DNA from: Tribonema minus
Taxonomy: Eukaryota; Sar; Xanthophyceae; Tribonematales; Tribonemataceae
Assembly: GCA_017506865.1 (NCBI GenBank)
Contig: JAFCMP010000246.1
Location: 992,001-1,056,000 of the forward strand
DNA: 64,000 nucleotides
Reading direction: 5' to 3'
The notes beneath the pieces are model-generated. The model searched no databases, had not been told where the DNA came from, and saw nothing but the letters and a program-made list of their open reading frames with translations. Position numbers and translations under genes: made by a program. Numbering within the stretch: position 1 is the stretch's first letter; the number at the start of each line of letters is the position of its first letter. Below, piece after piece: positions 23,409 through 36,600 of the stretch.

Positions 23409-26400
23409 ATGCGCAGTGCGGAGAGAGAGCAGGCTGCTGCACATTGGAAAGGAGCGCGGTCACTGCAGCAAAGCAGCACAAAGCATATTAGTGAGCTCAC
23501 GCTGGCGAACCAACTGCCAGCAGCCGCAGCAGCGGCAGTCATCGAGCTGGGTCCATCAGACAGCTGCACAGATATGGAGGGGATAGAACTCAAGGAGGTG
23601 GAGCTGGGTAGTCATGCTGGTGCAGAAGTGCTTAGTCCACCGGCAATCAAGCGTAGCGATCGTGCACCCAGGCCTCGTCGCCTTTCCCTCAATGACACAG
23701 GAGTGACCGCAGAGCAAACGCCAGCGCAGGAGGGAGACGACGCTCCAGAAGTCAGCCTGTGCAACTCGATATGCAGTATGGACGCATTAAGAGCAGGGGG
23801 TCCTGGCTGGTTTGCGGACGCATTGCAGATCAACGTGGACCTGGCAACGGACCAAAAGGTCAGAGATGATCCCGCTCTCAGCGTAGTGGCCCCTGATCTG
23901 TTCAAGCCCTGGGTGCCTCTTGTCGATGCCTCGCACTCTATCAAAGGCACCATTACTCTGCAAGCGCCACACGGCCGGAGAGTCTGGATAACATCGCTAT
24001 CTGTTACCCTCGAAGAGCATCTGGCGCTGCTTGACACCGTAGGCAGCGCACTGCTGAGCACCGCCACAATCTCAGTGGCGGGGGGGCGGTACGTGGAGGG
24101 CACGTGCACCCTCGACTTCATACTCACCATGGACGACCTGGCGGGCATGGGGGAGGGGGGTCTGAGGGAGGGGTACATAGGGGACATGCTCGCAGTCCGC
24201 CACCTCCTGACAGTTACGGCCGCACGGCCCTGGTACACGTTCAACCTGGAGCACACGGTGCCCCTCGCGGTGCAGCGCGTGTCCCCCCCTCCCGCTGGCA
24301 GCGCCACAACGCAGGGGCCGCAGAACGAGGAGGGCGGCCCCAACACGGTGATGCTCATACCGGACTGCAACGGGCGCGCGGAGTTCACGTTTGAGCGCGA
24401 CACGCTGGCGCTGGACGGCACCGTGGAGGGCACGGTGGAGCTCAAGGAGCTGAGCGCTGCCATCGCCGCGGCGCACGTCATGATCATCCGGACGGAGATG
24501 CTCAGCGGCAGCATGTTTGAGGTGCGTATGTCTGTAATTCTGTCATTCTGATGCCACTTTACGATGGTCACATGATAAGGCCTGCGCTGGGAGCGCTGTG
24601 ATGCCCGTTGTGCGCATGGCGCTCGTCTGAATGCAAGTGTACAGAGCTGCAGCATGTCTCAGGCAGGCGTGCTTTGTGCATGTAGGTAGGTACAAGTACT
24701 TGTGGGTATGTGTATGCATTTCTTGAGTGAGTGCAGGTAATGCGTAGTGACAGTGTGCATGTGCAGCACGAGGGCCTTGTTACTGCTGCTGCGTCCACGC
24801 ACGGCTCACTCACCCACATTTACATGCTTGGCGACAGTACACGACATTTGCGTTGGTCACTTGTTGTAGAATTGCTTCACACAGTGTCAGCTGCCTGCAT
24901 CTACCATTACGCCTGCACATCAGTATGTGCTCGCTGTGGTTGCTTTGTCGATCGACAGCGGACTTGCTGACTCGCTTGGCATCATTTCGGTTACAGTGTA
25001 ACTGTAATGCCAGGGGCTGGCCAACTGTGCTGTCCCCCCACAGCACGTTGTCAATGTCGTGGTGGCTGAGCATGCCGGTTACTGTGGTGCGTCTTGAGTG
25101 CTTCTGCGCCATGCGCACTGCTGATGATTTTGTTGAACACGCGTGTACCTTTTCTCCAACGAATGATCGCATCAGCATGTTGTCTTTCACAATGCTGCCC
25201 CTAGGAGTACCCTTAGCACTTCATGTGCCTTGTGCCTTCTCGCGTAACGCCACCTTGTCTGTACCATCAGCACACTTGCTGATAATAACTGCTGCATCTC
25301 CCGCTGCAGACCGTGATCGGGGAGCACACCATTCTGGGCCTGTCCACCCCCGAGGGACTGGCCAACCGCGCCATACCCAAACACGCCGCCAACGGCCTCA
25401 TGGACGACCAGGACTTTGTGGCATGCCCCTTCGTAGAGTTCCGCCACCCGCACGTGTGCGTCACGGAGCAGGAGGGGTGCCAGACGCTGCCCGTCAAAGG
25501 CAATGCGACGATCGCCGTACGCTTCTCGCTGGCGGGCATGCCCCTCACCCCCACCATGCGGTATGTAGGGGCGGAGGCCCCCCCCTCTGGCACCCCCCCC
25601 AAGGAGGGGGAGAAGCACCAGGGGGGTGACGAGGATGGGGAGGATGGTGTGGTGGGTGTGCGCTACTTCATGCGGCTTGTGCTTGAGGGCCAGGAGAGCG
25701 CTTGGGAACCGGCGCCCACGTACTGGAACACGCACGAGATTTTTCTGTACCGTTCCAGGTGAGTGGTTGTGAACACCGCTCTTGTGGAAAACTGCTTGAA
25801 TGCACACTTCAATTTGAACAAATGTGTGCTTGGGTGCGCCATCAGAGCTGCTGTCGCGATTGATTTGGATAACAGAGGTTCACTGAATGGCTGGTAGACT
25901 CACTCACTGTGCTGGTGCCATGGGCTGTATACCATCATCTGCCTGGCTGCCATATACTCAAGCCGTGGCATGCCATCTACTAACCCTAAGTAGTGGCGTA
26001 GTGCATACAACTGAAATGCTGTACCTCATGCAGCCTATGCCAAGCCTCCGCGGTTGCAATGACATTGCGGCAAGGGCTGGGATCAGCTGATCCAATGTTC
26101 ATGTACGTGCTTGCATTCTGCTGCGTGTACGCGCTCTTGAGTTGCTATGGTTTAGCTAACCCTAACCCTAACCCTAAGCTTGATGCCGTCATATACACAA
26201 TTTCGTCAGCACACTCTGTGCTGGGGCTGAAGTAGCCGCAACGCCTCATGGCGTTGTACGATGGGAGAACCAAGCGCACCAACTCTCATTGTACTGGGCA
26301 GTGTGCCATGGCTGCAACACCCGTGCATACCACCTGCTACGGTATTGCACACTCCAACCACCTGGCTGCGCACACATGTGTCGGACAGTCAGTCGCTTTT

Positions 26401-26671
26401 AAGATTCAACAAAAAAACTTGCAACAACATGCTTTCTCACTTACGAACATTGACTTGAATGTGCTGCTGCAGGCTCTCACCGGGGGACCCAACTGCTGAT
26501 CCCGACCTTGACCATGGCGATGTGCTCAAGATGAGCTCACACTCAACTAGCAGCAGCGATGGCGACACCAGCATCGACAGCGCACGGCAAGATTCACTTG
26601 AAGTTGAAGATGAGCCTATTGGGGGGAAGGGCGGCAGTGCCACGCCAAGCAAAGCATCACGCACTCGGTGA
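23409..26671 (+). CDS. VPS26/arrestin-fold protein, three exons
   Basis: Exons are 23409-24521, 25310-25758 and 26473-26671, GT..AG, phases consistent, about 586 aa. Residues 1-~140 are low-complexity and Ser/Glu-rich. The N-terminal arrestin sandwich follows (ALQINVDL, KGTITLQAP, RRVWITSLSVTLEEH, GTCTLDFILTMDD, GYIGDMLAVRHLLTVTAARPWYTF). The C-terminal sandwich starts near AEFTFERDTLALDGTVEGTVELKEL and ends YFMRLVLEGQE..WNTHEIFLYRSR, the typical VPS26-like end. Family proteins are cargo-adaptor subunits of retromer or retriever on endosomes. The ~60-residue tail after the domain is acidic and Ser-rich (SSHSTSSSDGDTS). Canonical VPS26 is ~300-330 aa, so both extensions and acidic loop inserts are unusual. 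It could instead be a VPS26C-like or generic alpha-arrestin paralogue. An in-frame ATG at 23409 is taken as start; a later one lies in MEGIELKEVEL. Confidence 0.75.
26156..26177. repeat. Interstitial telomere-type repeat (CCCTAA)3-4
   Basis: CTAACCCTAACCCTAACCCTAA lies in the second intron of the VPS26-like gene. Confidence 0.85.
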
Positions 26672-27661
26672 ACTTCAACTTTGCGGTTGTTGAGCGTTGT
26701 CAGCCTTTTTGGCAGTGACGCTCCAGCACTGGCAAGAAGCGGAGCGGTGGTGGCAATGGCATGGACCTTCTGCACTTGGTCACACAGCGCTTCTTAGCTC
26801 AGCGAGCGTCATCAGACAGCGTTCAGCAGGCCACAATGGTGCAGTGTCATGATGTCGTCGACACCTGTTTAGAAGGTGCATTAGCCTACTGCTTGTATGG
26901 TGGTTTTTAGTACACAAGGAGGGTATCCTGTTCGAGAGAGTGAAGCCTGCAGTGACTGCATCAGCTGAGGCGTGCTATGCGTTGAGTATGTTCGGTACAC
27001 AATTGCTTCATGCACTCGCAATTGTCCACGCAAGCAAGACCATAACGCCGCCAGTGTGTGCGTCCTTGTTGCTGTAGATATATCAGGACGCGGTACATTT
27101 ACGGTGTGCGCCATGGCGGTGCCTCCGCGGCGCGCGCACCGGTGCGATCAATACAATCACATCAGCAAACTGCTGCCTTGCTGTGGGTACCCCATGGGCT
27201 TCTGATGCTTCAAGCATGTGATCACTGCATTGCTGTTAAATGTGGGATGACAGCAGCTATAGATACAAGCAAGCTGTCTGGTAGTGTGAATTATGATCAT
27301 ACAGTCAAGCATCGAGCAAAGTCTATACACTTCATGTGCGTGCATCGACGCAACATGCATTGCATGCGCAATTGGGCCCACTTATTCTATGCTAATATTG
27401 ACGCTACTACAAAAAGGGACCAAACCAAGAAGGACTTAAAGTGAAAATCAACATGAGCAAACGGGCGTATTCGAATATTCGACAAAAGTCGACAACGTCT
27501 GGCTCTAGCCGGCTGCTCCTCGGTTTAATCGCATTCGGACGTTGCCGAGCGTTGGAGTTGGAGCAGCGGCTGCGTGTGCCGCTTTGGCACTCTTCAGGCA
27601 CTCGTCACGTGCGGCCGGCAAGCCCGTGGCCACTGCATGTGAGCAGCACGCTGCATGGAGG
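26672..27661. other. Intergenic region before the beta-helix gene
   Basis: It holds the VPS26-like 3' UTR and the presumed promoter of the next gene. No exon with domain similarity or clear promoter element was recognised. The frame of the next gene's first exon is open upstream of its ATG, but no signal favours an earlier start. Confidence 0.4.
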
Positions 27662-30600
27662 ATGACACTCCAGGCCATTTGCGCTTGGCTGCTGCTCTTG
27701 GTGGGTGCCAATGCTCTGCCATGCGTGCCTGCGGTCCAGAGCGTGGTGGTGGGTGGGCCTGGCGCATTGACGGCTGCAGGATTGGCGCAGCTGGTGCAAT
27801 GCACAGGTGGATCCATTACCGCGGAGTGGCGAGCACAGGTTGCTATCGCCGAACCAGTTCGAATAGGTTTCGGGACTTCCCTCAGCATTGTGGGTGCTGC
27901 GAAGCCATTGGCTGCTGTTGCTGATGGCGGAGGCGTCTCAAGCCTGTTTGCCGTGCCGAACGGAGCTGTACTGCTGCTGAACGGACTGAGGCTGGAGAAT
28001 GGCAAGGCGAAAGGCGATAGCCAGGGAGGTGCAGTCACTGTAGAGGAAGGCGGCGAGCTACAGGCGAACTCATGCACATTCAGTGGCAACACGGGTAAGT
28101 GCAAAAGTTGTCCAAGCAACATGCTTTTATCGAGTGTGAAACTCAGTGCCAGAGCTTAGCTCACATCACACTGGCAGACGTTTTTGCATGGTTCAGCTTT
28201 ATTTACAAATAAGTTTGTTCTTTTGAGATTTTATGCAGCAGTCGTTTGCGTATGCACCTTGCTTGGGTTCACTCCGTTGCGGTCTGAATTTTTTTCAGCA
28301 TTTCCTGCATTGAATCACAGCGTTTGTGATCAGCAGCTGGCACAGAGTGCAGTCATCCTGCAGCCATTACAGTGAGGGTCGAACAAAACCACAGTCGCAA
28401 ACAGATGATTGACTTCCGTACACAAGACAAGATCTCAGTCAATAGAGAACAAAATCCACTCCACATTCCCGCACCAGATGCACCTCACGAATGTCAACGA
28501 AACTAGGCTAGCCATTGATTGTGATGAATGCTCTCACGATGTGCTGCAATAACTCAGGATAAGGGCGGTGTGAACACCAAGCCAGAGTGGCAATAGCTAC
28601 TGATCATCCATTGCTGCTGATCCTGCTGAGTGTGAATAAAGGCTGGACCTGAGTTTGCTGGCACATGCACACGCAACAACCTTTTGCCCTTGCCCGGAAC
28701 TAGCACAGCATGGCAGCTCCAGTGCTGATGATCGCTGAACTTCGGCACACAGGCACTTCAGTGCCAATTCTTGTTGAGCACTGGTGGCTGCGGCAGTCAC
28801 ACACATGCAGTAGAGTGTCATTTGCCCCACTGCTGTGTGCAAAGTGCAGGGCGTCTATGCGCAGGGGATGAGCGTGTCACAAGTGTATTTATAAATCGCT
28901 GACAGAGGTACATACTGCGGAAGTATTTCTTATAATCAAGGCAGCGTGGCAGGGGACAACTTGTACTTGATCGTCATGGGTAGTGCGGACTGTGATTTTA
29001 CATTTGACCTGACCTGAGCAGATGAGTGCTTGATTAGAATCTCAGGCTATACTCGCTGTGCGACTGATTTGTGCCAAATGCGCTGGCTCGAGTGCACTCA
29101 CGCAAAACTGTCACGCCATAGTTCACATCTGCATAGCAAGCTGTGAATCAAAGGGCTTAGCAGTTACCGTTGTACAGCGTGCAACGCGCTGAAACTATTT
29201 TCACCGCACGGGATGTCAATACCACATTGCTGTGACAAGTTCTGTCACCGGTGTGACATGAGGCCTTGTGTTGCAGTTGCTCGGAAGTACCCAGTGAAGA
29301 GTACTGGTGCATTGCGCCAGGCAAAATACTAATATATGCGCACACTTTATTCCATTGTGGCCAAGTACTGACGCTGCCTGCGAATGTAAGTTTGAAGTAA
29401 ACTTTCATGCACCTTGCATGTGTGTAACTGCCAGGTGCCCAGAGTCTCATGAGAATGAATGCGTATGGTTGCTGACTACAATCGCAGCGACCTACGGTGG
29501 TGCAATAGCGGCGCTGGCAGGCTCTACGGTGACTGTCACGGAGTGCTTACTTACCAACTCGGAGGCGGAGTTTTCTGGCGCAATTGACACTGGCAAGGGC
29601 GCCACTGTGAGCATCATCGAGTCCCAATTTATTGGCAACAAAGGTATGATATTCAACTGGACAAGTGACTCAATGCGCAAACTCCTGTTTGACCTCAGTG
29701 TAAAAAGTTGAAATAACTTGTGTGCATCATATGTTTGAGGCTGCAAGTACTTGTCGCTGTACTGGAATAAATACACATCCTAACGCGCTTTGCATGTTGG
29801 ACTAGTTGAGTGCTGCTGAGCAAATGTAGTGCTTGTGTTCTTAAAGCACGTGCGCCACAGGTGTGCAATGTCAGCCCCTGGCACACCTGAGGCTGCACAT
29901 TATTTGCCGCCACTGGCGTTGCGACAGCCGATTGATACGCTACAGCATCATTTGCACTGCTGTACACAGCACAGGTACCGTTGGTGCCCATCCTGGTGCT
30001 CTTGCAGGCAGATGTCATGCTCAAGTGGCGTTAGGGTTAGAGTCAGGGTATGCATGATGCCTCCAGCAACCTTCTCTCATAACCGCAAGTTGTAACTGCC
30101 AATTCTCAGCGCGCATGTCTCGCCATACACGCATTAAATTGCATAGGCGCTTCACCATTCTCACTTCTGACAGTCTTATGTACGCTCTTTCACGTGCAGC
30201 CAGCGGCAATGGAGGCGATGTTGGCGGTGTGATGGGGTCTAGAATCATGATCAACAGCAGCCAGTTCACAGGCGGAGCAGCAGTGAGCCAGGGAGGGTCG
30301 CTGGGCATAGAGGGAGTGCTGGAGCTCTACAACTCCACATTTGCGGGCAGCAAAGGTACGCCGTGCAATGCTGTGCGTGCAATGGCTTGCTGACAAAAAG
30401 TGCTTTTCCACAACAACGACGGATACTGTGTGTGGGAAGCGGCATCATTGCGTGGCTGCCATTTGTCGGCACTATGTGCCTTGTCAGAGGATGCTGGTAC
30501 TGAATTTTTTTTTAATTCTAACACCACACCCTGTGCTACAATAACATGGTCTCTGGCAGCAGATGGTGTCTGCAGTCGCTGCCTTGTGCTGCTGTTTTGC

Positions 30601-33600
30601 CATGGACCTTGATGCATGTTGCACATAAATTGATGCGTGTTCGGTCGGTAGCAGTTGCTTACAGTTGCTTTGCCACGTGCACATCCGCCTTGGACGTGAT
30701 GCAGTGGTTATGCTAAACGTTTGCATGTGACCGTAAAACGTATCGACATTGGATTATCGGCGACCAGATGTGGGGAAGGCTAGCAAACCACGAATTCAGT
30801 GACAGCCATTCTTCAGTGGACGGATCGGAGCTTTTATTTTTACTTCATGCGCAGCTCATACATTCGTCTTGTGCGTCTCCAACCAGTAGCCCAAATGTTG
30901 TTCTGCTGTACTACGCATAGCATTCTTGAGGAGCGCTGGCTGCTGTTGGGGTTGGGATTAGCATGGGCTGGAGCTGCTTTGTGCCATGTACATGGATCAG
31001 GTCAACATTCACCCATTGACGGTAACTCATGGTGACACTCATATATCAAGTCTCTATGAAAGTGAAATGAGATTGGTTGTCGTTCATGGCTCAACAGGCA
31101 CCTCACGCCTGGAGCTGTTTGTTGCTTAAGTCGGAGAGTGCATCTTCACCCATGACCTGCATGTCACACTTTCCTCCCCGCAGCCGACTCTGGAGGAGCA
31201 ATCGTTGGCGGGCCTGGGTCGCAGCTAACTGTGCGCCTGAGTCACTTTGTCAACACCACCGCCAACATGTTTGGTGGTGCCATAGCCATGTATGGCGGCT
31301 TACTCAACTGCACCTCATCAGCTTTCAACGGCAACCAAGGTAAGGTCATGTGTGTTCTGAGTGGACCTCTGTGCACACCTTGCCCAAGTCATCGCAATGT
31401 GCCAGACATATGGTCCAACGAGGAGTCATCTCAACTGTCTACTAGTACTAGCAGTGATACCTACCCCGAAGGCCACCGTCAGTACACTTTGGCAGCCAGA
31501 GGTGCATTATTTGTGGTGACTCCGAGACTTAAAAGCCACTGTGATGGCATCATGGCGCTTTGAATGGCTTCTCGGATGCAAGGCATAAATTCAAACCCAT
31601 TGCAGGCCCAGGTGCCTGCAGTAATTGATTGATCTCAGTCGTCAAGGTTGTCGCAATATTCAGCTTCACATCAGTCGTATGCAATGCTTTTATGCAATTC
31701 TGACCCTGCAGAATAAGGGTTAGAGTTGGCTACTTTGATCCTCACCTAACGTCATGGAATATCTTATTTCTTGAGGCAGCAAGCTCGGCTATGGACCTGC
31801 TTTCCGCATTGTATTAGTATTGCAGCTTGAATTGCTTGGTACATGAAATGAAGTGAATGTTCAACACGCAAGACCACCAGTCAGCGCTCATCACGCTAGG
31901 GGGTATAGTGAGAGATTGTGGAGCTGACGGGCCACCGTGCGCCATTCACGCTGCCACTGCAGCGAGCGAACTGGGTGGATCCGTCTATGGGACAGCGGAT
32001 GCCACAGTTGGAGTACCCGCCAAGATGGCCATGGATGACTGCACCTTTGCAGAGTCAACTGCGGGAGACGGTGGTGGCGCTGTGGCGGCGAGCCCCTCTG
32101 TGCTCCTGGCCACTGACTGCAACTTTACCCGTAACGGAGGTGAGACTGTGCTGACCCTAACCCTAGCCCTACATACACACAAACCGCAACCCTATCAGTC
32201 AGTGCAGCCGGGGAGGGCGCGGGGGGAAGTAAAGGGGCCAGATTTGGCCTCGCAGCTTGCACCGCTTTGGCTAACCCTAACCCTAAGTGCCTCGCGCCGG
32301 CGGGGTCGCTCGAGTTAGCAAGCGTTCTTTCAAGTGCATGTCATGCATGCAACAGGGTATGCCTGCAATTGCACAACAGAGCATAGGTTGCTGTTGCACA
32401 ACCACACACCACATTCTGACGTGCAGTAGCACCCTGCTGACTATGGCCCCAAGTACTATTGTCGGTGTCCAGCTGCATCGTTCGATGTCGCTTTTCCGCG
32501 TCGACCATTCTGCAGCAGAGCGCAATGCTTCAGTTGCCCTTCCTACTGCAAATGAGCAATAACGCTGTGACCATACCTCTCTGAGTGCTCGTAGCGTATG
32601 TTGGTACATGCTTGGTTGGTACGCTGCACAACTCACTTTTCTCCTGCAACTCCATGAACGGGGCTTGTTGTGAGGGCTGTTGTGATGATGTCAATGAAAC
32701 ATCATCAGCACACTCAGCTGGTTGCCTGGCATACAGTACTTCAAGTTTAGCCAATATCGCTTTCATCCTTGTGCCCTCTAATACCGCAGCCCCTCATGTC
32801 TCAAACATGTGTCATGTGCATGCCATTATAATCAAACTTTAATTTGGGTTTGTGTTCACATGACCTCTGGTAGCAAGCTGAGCACTGTGTTTTGTTGTTG
32901 TGTCTGCAACAGCGGCGGTCAGAGGCGGCGCTGTATTTGTGGACAATGACTCATCAGCCGTGCTCTACGACTGCATTCTGGTAAAGAATGGGGCCAACGA
33001 GTACGGCGGAGGGGTGTACACCAAGGGCTCCCTCATCAGCGACTCCAATGTGTTTCATGACAACCAAGGCGAGTCACTTCAACTTCGGGGTTGAGCATGC
33101 CATTTAGGTACTTGTGCTTCAACACATGCATTGGATGGCGTTGTAGGTAGGTGCAAGAGACAATCAATTGAGCAATGCTAGTGCCAGTTGGCAGCAAAAC
33201 CCTATCCCTAGCTCAAACGCAAGTCAACTGCTGGTATCAACATGATCTCAGGTCTTGGAAGCCTAGTCTAAGTTGACCGAGTGCCTAGTGATCAGCAATG
33301 CTGGTATGCCCATTTGCGCGCAATGCATGAGCAGTCTTGCACAGAAACACGCCCTGGAACAAAAGCGGGTTCCACACTGTCAGAATCCTTGGGCGGATGC
33401 AGCTTCGGTCACAGCAAGCGTCAATTTGAACATGTGAGCCCGAAGGGCCAGTGCTGAGGTTAGCATCCTTCATGACAGCAGTGTCGGTGGTGGTGTTGGC
33501 AACACTGATGGCGACATTGCGCATGACGGTGGCTAAATGTGATGCCCCGCAATGGTCCCCACTCTATGCTGCCCCTACCTCAAACTCATACACTTACATA

Positions 33601-36600
33601 TATACCGCGCCTGCAGCATAGAATGCGCTTTCCTGTTTTCAGACGAGCACTGGTGCTCTCTGAGTATGTGTGTATGCGCTTCGCGTATGCTCTCTATGGA
33701 GCGGTAGTGCAGTCAGCTGTGACGTGGGCCACCAGGACAATAGTTACCACAGTACAAGAGCGACGCCAGCTCCTGTAGATCATCACCAGTTCACGCAGCC
33801 TTGTTTACCCCAATCAACTCTTCTTGGTGTTTGTTATTTTCAGCTGGCAAGGAAGGAGGCGCCGCTTACTGCGCAGAGGAGTCGGCATTACAGGTGATCA
33901 GCACCAACTTCACCTTCAACTCAGCTACCAGCGGTGGTGCTTTGTCAGCGGAGGGGAACGTCACCTGTGAAGATGCGGTGTTCACTGACAATTCAGGTGA
34001 CGCGTGTGAAGTGCTGCATACATGCATACGCTTACCGGACATGCAATGTGGAGGTGGTCGGTGTGCTCTGGCTTGAAAGGAGGTTATGAGCAGGTTTCCA
34101 TGACGACACGCATGCTCTGACATGACACAGGTGATGCACAGTGTAATGTAGACCATGTGTAAAAGGCAGCGCATGTGCGTACATACAGAACGGACCGGCG
34201 CAGCTGAGACAGAGCATAGTTTGCCACACATGGTGTCCCCTTGGTGCTGAAATGGCCTGCTGGAATTACGTAGCATCTTTGCCGATGCTGCTGCGACTGC
34301 TTGCCAAAACAGATTGATCTGCTCTCGCACTGCAAGTAGTATGTAGAGCAATGAGAACTGGCCTTGTGATCGTTCGTCCTTGGCCAGTTGAACTCTTTCT
34401 ACTTTGCTGCCTCATGACAGAGGTCTTCGATACTGACAAGATGAGGCAGTGCGTGCTCACTTCAAGCGTGACGCAGAGACTGCAGTGGTTCTCACGCATC
34501 ATCTGCCAGAACTGTTGTTTGTCATACCGCATCGCACATGGCTGTTCACAGCGGTGTGCTTGCGACAGATGCATGACGGGATGTTGCGGATATGTTTGCA
34601 TCGCAGTTCTGATACTGAACCACATACAACCCCCTTCCCTTCCGCCCCCACAATACCTGTGCAGCTGACAGCGGCGGATCCCTGTTTGGCAACGCTGGCT
34701 CCATCATATCACTCACAAACACAGCACTGCTCAACTCCTGGGCTGTTGTGTCCGGGGGCGCCATAGAAACAACTGGGGCCCTCAACCTAGAGTCCTGCCA
34801 GTGTGTCAACAACACAGGTATGTGCTTGCAAGGCAGTCGTGCAGTTGCATACCATTCCGGAACGTGCACTTGAATCGAGTGGTGTTGTGATAGCGGGTTT
34901 GCAACAGGCAATTCAATGGGCATGGGCTTGTGGTGGTGCGTTGGCAAAGTCATGGACATGACACTGGGATGAAGCGCGTCCTTTGGTGACATGATGTTGT
35001 GCCAAGTACTGCCGCTGCGCTCAAGTACTGCTGCTGCTTCTGTATGCAATGTGCACATTTGAAGTATCGAGGAACAAAAGATTTCAGAGTGTGCCCAGAA
35101 TGTGCCGCACGCAAGCAACAGCAAAGCGTGATACAATAGCATGCTGGTACGCCAAGCCATAACACTGCATGCGAGCAATTGGTCGGCCGGCTCAGTCAAC
35201 ACTGCTGGATGTCTATCAATACACCCATGTGAACGCTTGCGGCTGCCTCAGCAGTTAGACGCCAGTGCTAGATGTCCACCATGATATGCACCCATCTTTG
35301 GCATGATTGCACAGTGACACGCAGCGCTCGGCAAACGCACCATGCTTGTCTGCAGATCTTATAGTCTCTCGCTTCACAATGCGCCATAAGACTTGGTCCA
35401 GTGGCTTGCTGCCAATGCTCGAGCTTGCGTTCCGCTCGGCAAGTGCCTCATGCACCCGAGTTCCGATCGTTGCATTTCCATCGCAGCTTCAACATCGGGA
35501 GGGTCAATTCATGGCAACATCAACTCCGTCCTCAACTTCAACAGCGTCACCTTCAGCGGCTCACAAGCCAGCGTTGGCGGAGCCGTGGCAGCTGACGGCA
35601 ATCTCACATGCTCAAACGCTGAGTTTCTGGGGAACGTTGGTACGTGTTGGTGTGGTTGTGGATGCGCATGTCATTTGCACAGTTGTCGTCAAGGCTCATC
35701 GTGAAGTATGCAGTGCGATCAGTGTGCAGTATTGAACTTCGCTATCAGGCGCCACTTGTTTGGCTTGGCACCAACTGTTATACATACATGCATGGCTGTG
35801 TAACACAACATTATCGAGAGCAGACAGACCTTATGGTGAACTGCTGTCTTGTCCGGTTTCAAAAAACACTGTTTGACATTCGCATGATCTGCATGCGCAG
35901 CAGTGCACAACACCCTGGCAAAGGTGGTTTTGCAGCGAGATTGAAACTTCAGCGTGATTTTTATGCATGCTTTGCGGTATATGTTCATATGAACGTGTGT
36001 GCAAATCCCCAGCACATGACATGTTGAACGCGGTCGATGTGCTGCTGCTGGTCACAGTGGCGTGCTTTTGACCCCACATGCAGTTTTACAGTTCTCCGGA
36101 ACAGACCCTGCACCATGTGGCTGATGGCGTCTACTATGCACACTAACCCCAACCCTGACTACTGCCACCTGTGTTGGTGCAGGCGACAGGGGCGGTGCCC
36201 TCTCCATTTCCGCTGCACATGCGGCTTCCTCGGTCCTCTCAGACTCTTCCTTCATTGGCAACACAGCTAGCAAGGTGGCCGGAGCACTGCTGCTCGCGTC
36301 ACCTGTGTCGGGGAGTGTCACCAACTGCACCTTCACCAACAACACCAGCATCACGGCCGGCGCCGTGTTCATAGAGGTCTCCACCCCCATGGCCTTTGCC
36401 ATTCACAACACCACGCTAGTTGGCAACATTGCTACTGGCGGCGCGGGCGGCGGCATCCTGCAGCAGGGGGAGGAACTTCAAGTTGAAGTTGATGAAGGGA
36501 CGCTTGTGGTGGGGGGGAATGAGGGGCAGTGCTGCTATGCGGGAGGGGAGGGGGACAGCCTCACATCAGCGTCTTGTCTAGACGTGTCAGCTGGTCACAG

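Noticed and set aside
23612-24655. A 347-codon open frame on the - strand
   Set aside because: It lies antisense to the well-supported VPS26-like exon and shows no domain; high GC keeps the opposite strand open.
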